This document shows, one piece after another, positions 56,146 through 63,644 of a stretch of 64,000 nt of DNA (position 1 is the stretch's first letter; every line of letters begins with the position of its first letter). The notes under the pieces are model-generated. The model searched no databases. It was not told the origin of the DNA and was given only the letters and a program-made list of their open reading frames with translations. The DNA lies in the NCBI RefSeq assembly GCF_023078475.1, contig NZ_CP095741.1:4496501-4560500 (forward strand). The letters run 5' to 3'. Both the position numbers and the translations under genes were made by a program. This DNA comes from Luteibacter aegosomaticola (GTDB lineage: Bacteria; Pseudomonadota; Gammaproteobacteria; Xanthomonadales; Rhodanobacteraceae).

Positions 56146-57444
56146 TCAAGCCACCCTACCCGGCATGTCCTGAGGAGCGGTGAGCCGGCGCAAGGCCCTC
56201 AGCAGGCCCCTTCCGATATTCCAGAAGGTCATGGTGGCACCGACGATGACCAGCAATCGCCAACCTGTCTCGAGGAAGGCATGGGCCACATTGAGGGCCG
56301 ATGGCGTCGTACTGATCACGCGCACATGCTCGTCAACGAATGCCGGCAGGTTGCGCAACACGTTAAGCACGACCACCTGGAACATGGTCTTGAGCACGAA
56401 CGCGATGAACAGGGTGCCAGCCACCGTGTACAGGGAAAGCACCCAACGCGCACGGCGGCTCAATGTCGTACGCGTCGGCCCACGCGCACCACGCACCCGG
56501 GCTGCCAGCTCCTGCCACCACGCTTCCTGCTGCTTGCGCAGGTTGACGATCCCGAACAGGTCACTGACGAGCCAGTAGCCATCCATGCGTAGGAACGGAT
56601 TGAAGGTATTCGCGATGGAAAGATCGACGAAGACGAACCCGAACAGGAACAGCGGATGGTGGGTCGCGAGGTAAGCCGCCACCAGCGCGGCCAGGAAAAA
56701 CGATTCGAAGTAGACGCCGCCGATATCAATGATGGCGCGTTGACGCCGGGGCAGCTTCCACGCATCGGAGACATTGGTCCACAGTACCGTGTAGACGAGG
56801 TAAACCCCCCAACCTATGGTCATGTCGCGACAGCCGAAATGCGACGCGGCGCTGGCGTGGCCGAACTCATGGCATAGCGTGGCGAGTGTCGAGATGAGCA
56901 TCAACAGCAGGATGCTGGTGATGTCGAGCTGGTTGAAATCGAACTGGCTACCCTTGAGGAGGAATGCATACACATAGACGTGCATGGCGACGAACATCAG
57001 CAGGCCGGCGAGCATGGCCTGCCCGCGAAACAGGAATGAGAGCCGGCGCGCCACGGGCGCGACCACCGAAGCCTTGATGATGGGCAACTTGATATGCAGG
57101 AAGGATCGGGTCGATTGGGCACTGGTCGCCGCCCTTGCAGGATCCTGGCCAGGGCCAACAAGAATGCCGCTGGGCAGCAGCGATTGCTCAATGAGTTTAC
57201 GCAACCATTCCACGTCGCGCGGCGTATCCTGCTGCGCGCGGTACACGTCGATCGCCTCGACGATGGTCCGTTCGCCGTCGAAACTACCGGCCAATGCCAG
57301 GTAGTCGGCGGGGACCGCAAAGCGTACATCACCCTCCCCGTCTGCGCGGGGCAGCACGCACAACTTCATCGGCCGGCTGGCATCGGAATCGAAATCCGAT
57401 ACCTCGAGCAGGGGGTTGACGATAAGTGTCATCGCATCGCTCAT
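56146..57444 (-). CDS. M50-type membrane metalloprotease with N-terminal RRE-like domain
   Basis: 432 aa. Residues ~40-95 (VRFAVPADYLALAGSFDG, then VEWLRKLIEQSLLPSG) look like a small winged-helix/PqqD-type domain. A membrane protein with about six helices follows, bearing HEFGH (192-196) in a hydrophobic segment and NTFNPFLRMDGYWL, whose Asp288 is the third zinc ligand of site-2-type proteases. Such proteins occur in RiPP and peptide-export clusters and could remove the leader at the membrane. It is the first gene after the precursor peptides, behind a strong hairpin. Confidence 0.82.
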   Translation of the reverse strand: MSDAMTLIVNPLLEVSDFDSDASRPMKLCVLPRADGEGDVRFAVPADYLALAGSFDGERTIVEAIDVYRAQQDTPRDVEWLRKLIEQSLLPSGILVGPGQDPARAATSAQSTRSFLHIKLPIIKASVVAPVARRLSFLFRGQAMLAGLLMFVAMHVYVYAFLLKGSQFDFNQLDITSILLLMLISTLATLCHEFGHASAASHFGCRDMTIGWGVYLVYTVLWTNVSDAWKLPRRQRAIIDIGGVYFESFFLAALVAAYLATHHPLFLFGFVFVDLSIANTFNPFLRMDGYWLVSDLFGIVNLRKQQEAWWQELAARVRGARGPTRTTLSRRARWVLSLYTVAGTLFIAFVLKTMFQVVVLNVLRNLPAFVDEHVRVISTTPSALNVAHAFLETGWRLLVIVGATMTFWNIGRGLLRALRRLTAPQDMPGRVA

Positions 57445-57460
57445 GTCATGGCGTACCCGG

Positions 57461-57490
57461 GTGCCCCGCCAGCTCGCACCGGCGGGGCAC
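57461..57490 (-). terminator. Perfect hairpin between precursor genes and the modification operon
   Basis: GTGCCCCGCC and GGCGGGGCAC are exact 10-bp arms around a 10-nt loop. No T-run follows, so it is likelier to be a partial terminator or a 3'-stabilising stem. Either would make precursor transcripts more abundant than the downstream enzyme genes, as in many RiPP operons. Confidence 0.7.
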
Positions 57491-57510
57491 GTTCGGCAAG
57501 CAGGCGCGCT

Positions 57511-57639
57511 TTACTGCGCCTTGCTCTTATCACAGCGGCCGTTGCAGCGGTCCGCCAGTTCGAGACGATCCTCCAGTTCGATGATTTCGAACTCGTCGAT
57601 CAACAGGGTCTCGTCCTTTGCTTCGATGTTGTTGCTCAT
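57511..57639 (-). CDS. Putative RiPP precursor peptide 1 (42 aa)
   Basis: AAGGAG 7 nt before ATG 57639. The product is 42 aa: an acidic, helix-prone leader (LLIDEFEIIELEDRLEL) and a short C-terminal region beginning Asp30, with RCNGRC at 31-36 and a basic/polar tail (DKSKAQ). Leader and RCNGRC are nearly identical to those of precursor 2, while the tails differ, the signature of precursor peptides under selection. R31 and R35 are obvious targets for the two ureohydrolases, and the Cys pair for the radical SAM enzyme. Confidence 0.82.
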   Translation of the reverse strand: MSNNIEAKDETLLIDEFEIIELEDRLELADRCNGRCDKSKAQ

Positions 57640-57665
57640 GGTGATCTCCTTGTCAGTGAATGGAA

Positions 57666-57803
57666 TTACGCGGACGGCGAGCTGCTCTTGCCGTTGCAAC
57701 GGCCGTTACAACGATCGGAGAGCTCAAGGCGGTCTTCCAGCTCGATGATTTCGAACTCGTCGATGAGCAACGATTCTTCCTTCGTCTCGATGGTGTTGGA
57801 CAC
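57666..57803 (-). CDS. Putative RiPP precursor peptide 2 (45 aa)
   Basis: A GTG start at 57803 with GAGG about 9 nt upstream gives a 45-aa product: leader with LLIDEFEIIELEDRLEL, then SDRCNGRCNGK and a Ser/Pro tail (SSSPSA). It differs from precursor 1 mostly at the very ends (N33-G34 repeated as N37-G38). The short length and GTG start make it easy for gene finders to miss. 26 nt separate the two genes. The 128-bp gap upstream (57804-57931) may hold a dedicated promoter; I see no consensus one. Confidence 0.8.
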   Translation of the reverse strand: MSNTIETKEESLLIDEFEIIELEDRLELSDRCNGRCNGKSSSPSA

Positions 57804-57931
57804 GATACGTTTCCTCTGTTGGTTGAGCATTCAACGCAGCAGGCCTCCCCCGCCGCGCGCGTGATGTACTCGACAAGCAACGACCACCACCCGGTACATC
57901 GACAGGTGGCAATTCCCATGTTCAAGGCCGA

Positions 57932-59164
57932 TCAGGCCAGGGCACCCGACCGGACGGGAATGACGGCATGGCGGCTGGCGAGCATGCGCAGAAGCTTCAA
58001 GGCCTTTTCGCGTCGTGCGCCATCACATCCATCAAGCCATGCCTGGTCGATGCCCACGGGGCCAGTGATCTGCTCCATGAAGGCATCGTCGTCCTGGGCG
58101 AATCGGTAGCAGCGTGTGGACTGCACATCGACGAGGATCCGTTCTCCATTACCCGGCAGTTCCATCACGCGCGATGCATCGAGGGCCAAGCCGTCTCCTC
58201 GGCCGAGGGCATGGACCAGGTCGTCCTCCACGTCGACCGCCGGGCGCTCGGGCTGCCGGCGCGGCAGGCGCCACTGGTGAAAGAGGTCGCCGCCGCACCA
58301 CTCCCCAGCAGACTCGAGAAGAACTTCGCCAAACCAGGCGTATACATGTGCTGTGGTCGCCTGCACGAAGGCAGCGGCGGCATCGCCCTGCAGGGGGCGA
58401 CCGGGATCAAGCAAGGGCAGGCACTGGCAGGTGGGCCTGCCATCACGCGTGACGGCAACCACCGGGAGGATAGCCGCCCCGAAACGAGCTGCCATCGCGA
58501 TCAGGCCATTCTTCACCTTTACGTCGGTATCGAGCATGCCAACCGCTTGCCGGCGATCACTGCCGCGCGGCCCATCAATGCCCGTGTTTCCATCGATCGT
58601 GGAAACCACGCAAGCCCCACGCGCAAGGCCACGCGCCAGCACCAGGGCTCCGCCCCGCACCTCCACGCATACGTGCCTGAAGTGCTTCCAAAGCGCGGCT
58701 TCGGGGTTGGCCTGGCGCGCGGACTCGTAGTTGCCGAAGGCATCCGCGGCAAGGGGCACCAGCACCTCTATCCCTGCGTGAGCGAGGTCGGAAGGTAGCT
58801 GCCGCATGTGGCCAAGGTGAAAGGTAACGACCACGATCCCGCGACCCGCAGCCTGCATATCGCGGATGGTCTGCAAAGGGAGGCCAGTGACGGCCGGCGG
58901 CCGCGCCTCTGATGTCAGCCTGGGCAGCGTGTGATGGTGGTACAGCCAGCCGAGCCAAAGTTTGCTCAATGCCGCCTCGCGCGCAAGACGCATGATTTCC
59001 GCCGTGCTTCGCCTACCGCCCAGGAGCGCCAGGAGGTTCATCCGATAGGCGCGAAGCCCGTAGTGGCAGAGCTCCTCGTCAGACAACGCCTCCAGCCGCT
59101 GCTTCATAGCCTCCGGCTCGATGGCATCCGAACCTAACCACGCGCTGAGCGAAGACGCGCTCAC
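57932..59164 (-). CDS. LpxL-like lysophospholipid-acyltransferase family protein, RiPP operon
   Basis: 410 aa. The middle (~residues 90-290) fits the LpxL/HtrB acyltransferase superfamily: GIVVVTFHLGHMRQLPSDLA, then GDVKVKNGL-like VKVKNGLIAMAARFGAAILP and VVAVTRDGRP. The catalytic HX4D/E is not canonical (His followed five residues on by Arg). The last ~100 residues (ERILVDVQSTRCYRFAQDDD, then a helix) look like a weak PqqD-type domain. ATGA overlap with the radical SAM gene. In some RiPPs (selidamides) ornithine side chains are fatty-acylated by GNAT enzymes; an analogous job with an unrelated enzyme is a testable guess. Confidence 0.7.
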   Translation of the reverse strand: MSASSLSAWLGSDAIEPEAMKQRLEALSDEELCHYGLRAYRMNLLALLGGRRSTAEIMRLAREAALSKLWLGWLYHHHTLPRLTSEARPPAVTGLPLQTIRDMQAAGRGIVVVTFHLGHMRQLPSDLAHAGIEVLVPLAADAFGNYESARQANPEAALWKHFRHVCVEVRGGALVLARGLARGACVVSTIDGNTGIDGPRGSDRRQAVGMLDTDVKVKNGLIAMAARFGAAILPVVAVTRDGRPTCQCLPLLDPGRPLQGDAAAAFVQATTAHVYAWFGEVLLESAGEWCGGDLFHQWRLPRRQPERPAVDVEDDLVHALGRGDGLALDASRVMELPGNGERILVDVQSTRCYRFAQDDDAFMEQITGPVGIDQAWLDGCDGARREKALKLLRMLASRHAVIPVRSGALA

Positions 59165-60630
59165 GGTACGAGCTCCGCAACGGCCGCCGCTTGCGGCCCA
59201 TCACTACCCGCCACGGCTGGCCGGGAGGCTTCGAAGAAAGCGACCATTTCCTGCTTCGCCGTCCTCCGGATACCCGGGCACGGTCGCTCGCCGGAATCAA
59301 TGCGGATCTTCGGACAGTGCACGCCCTGGCAAGCCGCGAGCATGTGGCAGCCCTGGCAGCCGGTATCGCGCTCGAACGCTGGCTCCGTCCATAGGGCCAT
59401 CTTGTCGGTATCGAGATCAAGCGTGCCATCCGGCCGGATCTTCCCGACCATGTTGTGATCGGCCTTGTCCAGGTCGATCGTGCACTTCATAAGGTCACCG
59501 TGGGCGCCCACGATGAAGTTGTAGGGACGCGCGGCATAGCACACCTCCTCACCGGCGCCGAGCCCTGGCCGCCACCCTCCCGTGACGTGGAGCCCAAGCT
59601 TCCGCGCGGCGGCCGTCAGCTTTTTGCGCACCGCGTACGATTCATCCGTACCGCATACCGCCAGGTTCGCGTCATTGGCACCGCCCCACTGGCCGACCGC
59701 ATGGAATGCAAGGATGAAGCGGTCATCGTGGGCGAACCGCTCCTCAAGCATCAGCAGGAAGCGCTCGAGACCCGGCGCATTCTGCTGGTCAAAGTTGACC
59801 CGGATCACGACAGTGAAATGGTCATTCCGCGCCGCCAGGGTGCACAGGTTATCGAAGATCACCTGGAACGTGCCGCTGCCATCGCGGCCGCCACGATGAC
59901 GATCGTGGTCATCAGGCAGCCCGTCGAGGGTGATCTGGAAGTCATTGATCTTCCAGGCGAGCAACTTGTCGGCCACCTCTTCGGTAAGAAGATAGCCATT
60001 GGTCGTCATGTGGGTGTCGTAACGCAGGCCCGCTTCGGCAGCCACTTCGGCAAAGAAGGGCCCGAGGTCGTCTATCGCATCCATGCCGTAGAGGGGCTCG
60101 CCACCAAACCATGAAACGCTTAGTTCCCGCAGGGAACCCAGGCGCGACCTCACCAGGTTCTTGATACCTTCCCGCACGTCGGGCTGCATCGTGCCGCGGC
60201 GGAAATCTTCGTAACAGTACGTACAGCGGAAGTTGCAATCCTCCGAGGCGAGGAGAATGAACTCAAGCCTGTCCGTTCTGTGGATGTCCGAACCGAACGC
60301 CATCTGCACACGCCTGAGTTCGTCAGCCGCCGCAGGAACGAGGAAGCCGCGTTCAGCCAGGTAACGCGCGATCTTCGATGCGTCGCTCGCCGTGGTCTTC
60401 TGGCTGATCAGGTCCCGTACCGCGTCGTGTTGCTCGGGACGAAAGGCATTCATCGATCCGCTGTAGGTATTCCAAAGCAGGAGCCATCCTTCGCTGGTCG
60501 TGGCCTGCACGTTAAAGCGCGACGGCTTGAACGACAGGCTGGCCTTCGACGGCACCGAACTACCATCAATCAACCTGATCGGAATGCGGTCCAGTGGGGA
60601 CCTGGCCAGAATATCGGTACTCGAAACCAT
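59161..60630 (-). CDS. Radical SAM/SPASM peptide-modifying enzyme
   Basis: 489 aa from ATG at 60630. Residues ~35-100 (RFNVQATTSEGWLLLWNTYS, then IARYLAERGFLVPA) resemble an RRE domain. The radical SAM 4Fe-4S motif is CNFRCTYC (Cys132/136/139), followed by SWFGGEPLYG and TTNGYLL. The C-terminal SPASM region has CYAARPYNFIV, LMKCTIDLDK, CQGCHMLAACQGVHCPK and CPGIR, giving about two auxiliary clusters. This architecture is that of thioether- or C-C-crosslinking RiPP maturases. It is the first gene of the tight operon, 113 nt after the ABC permease stop. Confidence 0.92.
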   Translation of the reverse strand: MVSSTDILARSPLDRIPIRLIDGSSVPSKASLSFKPSRFNVQATTSEGWLLLWNTYSGSMNAFRPEQHDAVRDLISQKTTASDASKIARYLAERGFLVPAAADELRRVQMAFGSDIHRTDRLEFILLASEDCNFRCTYCYEDFRRGTMQPDVREGIKNLVRSRLGSLRELSVSWFGGEPLYGMDAIDDLGPFFAEVAAEAGLRYDTHMTTNGYLLTEEVADKLLAWKINDFQITLDGLPDDHDRHRGGRDGSGTFQVIFDNLCTLAARNDHFTVVIRVNFDQQNAPGLERFLLMLEERFAHDDRFILAFHAVGQWGGANDANLAVCGTDESYAVRKKLTAAARKLGLHVTGGWRPGLGAGEEVCYAARPYNFIVGAHGDLMKCTIDLDKADHNMVGKIRPDGTLDLDTDKMALWTEPAFERDTGCQGCHMLAACQGVHCPKIRIDSGERPCPGIRRTAKQEMVAFFEASRPAVAGSDGPQAAAVAELVP

Positions 60631-60720
60631 CACAACCTCCCATGTCGCTGGAATCAACGCTGGCTACCGTGGGCGCGCCGCTGCTAGTGGCGCGAGGTGG
60701 ATACTCTTTCGTTTTCCCCT

Positions 60721-60738
60721 GCGCGCCCTCGGGCGCGC
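60721..60738 (-). terminator. GC hairpin between ABC permease and radical SAM gene
   Basis: GCGCGCCC and GGGCGCGC arms around a 2-nt centre, within 22 nt upstream of the permease stop codon region on the minus strand reading direction; followed by AGGGGAAAAC without a T-run. It may attenuate read-through into the RiPP genes. Confidence 0.4.
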
Positions 60739-60742
60739 GCCA

Positions 60743-61999
60743 TCAGGCGTCCCTGATGGCTATCGCGGGATCGACGCGCGATGCCTTGCGCGCAGGAACC
60801 CACGTTGAAACCTGGCTAAGTACGACGACGACAACCAACCCGAGCAACGCATACGAGATAGGCAGGCGTGCCATTTCGTAACGCGCGATCAGTGCCATGT
60901 TCAACGCCACCGCCATCACAAGACCAAGCGTCGCGCCTGCGGAGACGATCAGCAGGTTCTCGATCTGGAAATAGCGCAGGATGTCACGTCGCCGCGCCCC
61001 AAGCGCACGGCGGATCCCTATCTGGCGTTTGCGCTGTTCGACCCAGAAACTGGTGAGCGCAAAAATGCCTGTAGCGGTCACCACGAGGAGGATGAGCGAT
61101 ACACCTCCCATCAGCGCCGCCATGCCGACATCGGCTCGATAAGCCTGCTGGCGTATATCGTGGAACGTCTGGATGCCGTCATCCGCGATGACACGCGCGG
61201 CGTTCGTGTGGTACAGCGTGTCGGGTACGGCGTGCAATGCCGCGGCGAGCCTGCCGGGGCGTGCCCTTATGACATACCGGGAGAAGGTCGCATTGATGCG
61301 TGAAGGTACCAGTATCGCGTTATAGGCGAAGCTGGAACTGAATTCGTTGGTTCCCGGTGTCTGCAAGCGCGGAATCACCCCCACGATGGTGCTAGGCGCC
61401 CCTGCACCGTCGAGGTACACGGGCTTACCAAGCGCATCCCCGGCTGGGAAGAGTTTGCCGGCCACGGCATCCGTCACGATGATGGCCGGCGGCGTCGCGG
61501 GATCGCCCATGGCGACGTGCCCCACGTCCGGCGCGGCAAACTGCCTGCCCGCACTGAGCTGGATGCCTAGCGTCGCCAGGGCCGTCTCATCGGTGAAGTA
61601 GTAACTGACGCGCGCCGACGGCTCGGGTTGCGATGGGGCCAGGCCCAGGCCGCCGTTCCACGCCGCGGAGTTCATCAACGGGAGGGAATTCATCGGCGTC
61701 GCGGAGAGCACATCGGGTAACCCGCGGATAGCCGCGAGATCTTCGCGCTGCATGGCATCCAGCACATTGATCGCATCCGCCTTGCTCGTATCGACACCCG
61801 ACCACTGTTGGGTCACCACGAACAGATCGTCCTCCGCGATGCCCGTGGGGCGCGTTACCCGATCCATGCGCGTGCCGATGATGAAGACGGCATTGCACAC
61901 GATCGCCAGCGTGATCGCCACCTGCAGCACGATCAGGACGACGCCGGCCTTGTGCTTCGCGAGCGCCGAAATAAGCGGGTGCACGGAAGGATTCTTCAT
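60743..61999 (-). CDS. MacB/FtsX-type ABC transporter permease
   Basis: 418 aa from ATG at 61999. An N-terminal membrane helix (AGVVLIVLQVAITLAIVCNA), a large periplasmic MacB_PCD-type domain (~residues 45-280), and three C-terminal helices with the family's WVEQRKRQIGIRRALGARRRDILRYF coupling region (seen as RKRQIGIRRALGARRRDIL). ATGA overlap with the second permease. Such pairs expel peptides, lipoproteins or antibiotics, so it may protect against or export the RiPP. The stop is 113 nt from the radical SAM gene on the same strand. Confidence 0.87.
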   Translation of the reverse strand: MKNPSVHPLISALAKHKAGVVLIVLQVAITLAIVCNAVFIIGTRMDRVTRPTGIAEDDLFVVTQQWSGVDTSKADAINVLDAMQREDLAAIRGLPDVLSATPMNSLPLMNSAAWNGGLGLAPSQPEPSARVSYYFTDETALATLGIQLSAGRQFAAPDVGHVAMGDPATPPAIIVTDAVAGKLFPAGDALGKPVYLDGAGAPSTIVGVIPRLQTPGTNEFSSSFAYNAILVPSRINATFSRYVIRARPGRLAAALHAVPDTLYHTNAARVIADDGIQTFHDIRQQAYRADVGMAALMGGVSLILLVVTATGIFALTSFWVEQRKRQIGIRRALGARRRDILRYFQIENLLIVSAGATLGLVMAVALNMALIARYEMARLPISYALLGLVVVVVLSQVSTWVPARKASRVDPAIAIRDA

Positions 62000-63312
62000 G
62001 TCGACTTCAACTGAAGGGTGGGCTGGACGAGGGTCGCCCGGAAGGTCGGATAGGCACCTGCGGCGACCGTGGACACGATGGCCAGAACGATCGTGGCAAG
62101 GAGCAGGCTGCCATCGAAACGTGCCAGTGACGCTATCTCCGGCGGGAGCAAAGCGTGCACACACGCCACGCCAGCGAACGTGAGCAACAGCCCGGCGATC
62201 CCACCCGCGGCACCCACCATGCCCGATTCGATAAGGAACTGCGCGTAGATATCCTTGCGTGAGGCGCCTATCGCGCGACGGACGCCGATCTCCGCGCCAC
62301 GCCGCTGGAACTTGGCCAACAGAAGGCCTGCCGTATTCACCAGGCAAACCAGGAGCAGGCCCATGGCGACAAGCAACGAAACGCCGGTATCCGGTGGAAC
62401 GACATGGCGCGCATCGAGCCAGTGGGGAAGATCCTGCAGGCGCACCGCGGGTTGCCATGCGATTGCGCCGCTCGCCTGCAGCTGCGCGGCATATCCCTGG
62501 AGGTATTGCCGATAGGCATCCTCACGCGCGTGGTCGGTCAGTAGCACCATGTAGCTCAACCACGCACAGTTCGAACCGACGAGGCCGCGGATCCCGGAGT
62601 CTTCGGGGCTTTTCACGCAATCGGTGTTGCCGGTATTCATTATTCCGGCATCGATCGCGGTGGCGAAGGGGACGAAGATATCCTCGCTTGCCGTCGAGAA
62701 TCCCCCGGTATTCACCACATCGTAAAATCGCGGCTGGGGATTCCACGGCCGCGTAACGCCGACGACGCGATAAGACCGCCCGTCCATGCCGATTTCCCGG
62801 CCTATCGCGCTCTCCCCACGGAAGAGCTTGCCAGCAAGCCGTGCACTTATGACGGCCACGTTGGCATGCCGCGCATCGTCCTCGCGGCTCCAACCGGCTC
62901 CGTCCTGAAAGGGCACATCGAACATGCCGAAGAAATCCGAAGACACCGCGTGGCCATCGACATTGGCGGGATGCGTGCCTGCGGTCGCTGAAGACACCGC
63001 GGGCGAGATCTTGTACATAGCCGCCTGGGCGTCGCCACGGGCATCCCTGAGCAGGTCGGTCGCAGTGCGGTAGTCCAGAGCTACCGGTGGCTCAGTGCGG
63101 GCACCGCGCTGGTCCGGGCCCCACGTATCGAGTTGCGGCACGAACAGGGAGCCCGACTTCCAGGGTATCGGATCACCGGATACGGCGCGAAACACGGCGT
63201 ACGTCGTCATGGAAGCAGCCACCCCGAAGGCGACGGTGAGCACCATGAGCACAGTCATGCCGATGTTGCGGCGAAAGCTACGAATCGCGAGCGCGAGATA
63301 ATAGGCGAACAC
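61996..63312 (-). CDS. MacB/FtsX-type ABC transporter permease
   Basis: 438 aa from a GTG at 63312 with GGGAG upstream. Same architecture as its partner: helix IGMTVLMVLTVAFGVAASM, a periplasmic domain with YRVVGVTRPWN, then GLLLVCLVNTAGLLLAKF and RRGAEIGVRRAIGASRKDIY coupling helix, LIESGMVGAAGGIAGLLL. First gene of the minus-strand permease pair; the ATPase is encoded divergently across a 332-bp gap. Confidence 0.87.
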   Translation of the reverse strand: MFAYYLALAIRSFRRNIGMTVLMVLTVAFGVAASMTTYAVFRAVSGDPIPWKSGSLFVPQLDTWGPDQRGARTEPPVALDYRTATDLLRDARGDAQAAMYKISPAVSSATAGTHPANVDGHAVSSDFFGMFDVPFQDGAGWSREDDARHANVAVISARLAGKLFRGESAIGREIGMDGRSYRVVGVTRPWNPQPRFYDVVNTGGFSTASEDIFVPFATAIDAGIMNTGNTDCVKSPEDSGIRGLVGSNCAWLSYMVLLTDHAREDAYRQYLQGYAAQLQASGAIAWQPAVRLQDLPHWLDARHVVPPDTGVSLLVAMGLLLVCLVNTAGLLLAKFQRRGAEIGVRRAIGASRKDIYAQFLIESGMVGAAGGIAGLLLTFAGVACVHALLPPEIASLARFDGSLLLATIVLAIVSTVAAGAYPTFRATLVQPTLQLKST

Positions 63313-63520
63313 GTGATCTCCCTGTCCCTGGGCAAAAGCATCGTGGCGTTCTCCCCACCGCGACGGCATCCATCACCCGAGCTTAGAGAAATACGCCTCG
63401 CCGATTGAAGCTGTCAACCGTGTGTTTTCGTTGTCATCAAACATTCGTTGACGCGCGGGGCCGCTGAAGGTATCGCAACCCATTGAATATGCTTGGTGGT
63501 GCAGTTCAACGCCACTTATG

Positions 63521-63538
63521 TGTAGGTTATCACCTACA
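63521..63538. promoter_or_regulatory. Perfect palindromic operator-like site
   Basis: TGTAGGT-TATC-ACCTACA has exact 7-bp arms and lies centrally in the 332-bp divergent gap (63313-63644) between the permease and ATPase genes. It fits a dimeric repressor, perhaps of the GntR/YtrA kind that often controls such transporters. The gap holds no gene. Confidence 0.6.
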
Positions 63539-63644
63539 AGGAAATGCGGATGCGCTCACACATAAACGGCAACAGATACGAGCGTCATGGCACCGACAAG
63601 CGCTTTGCGTTATGTATGCAAGGCGATTACCGGAGGCTCGCGAT

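Noticed and set aside
57653..57925. 90-codon minus-strand frame over precursor 2, rich in Cys and Ser
   Set aside because: It overlaps precursor 2 in another frame; the precursor frame is conserved in its paralogue, this one is not.
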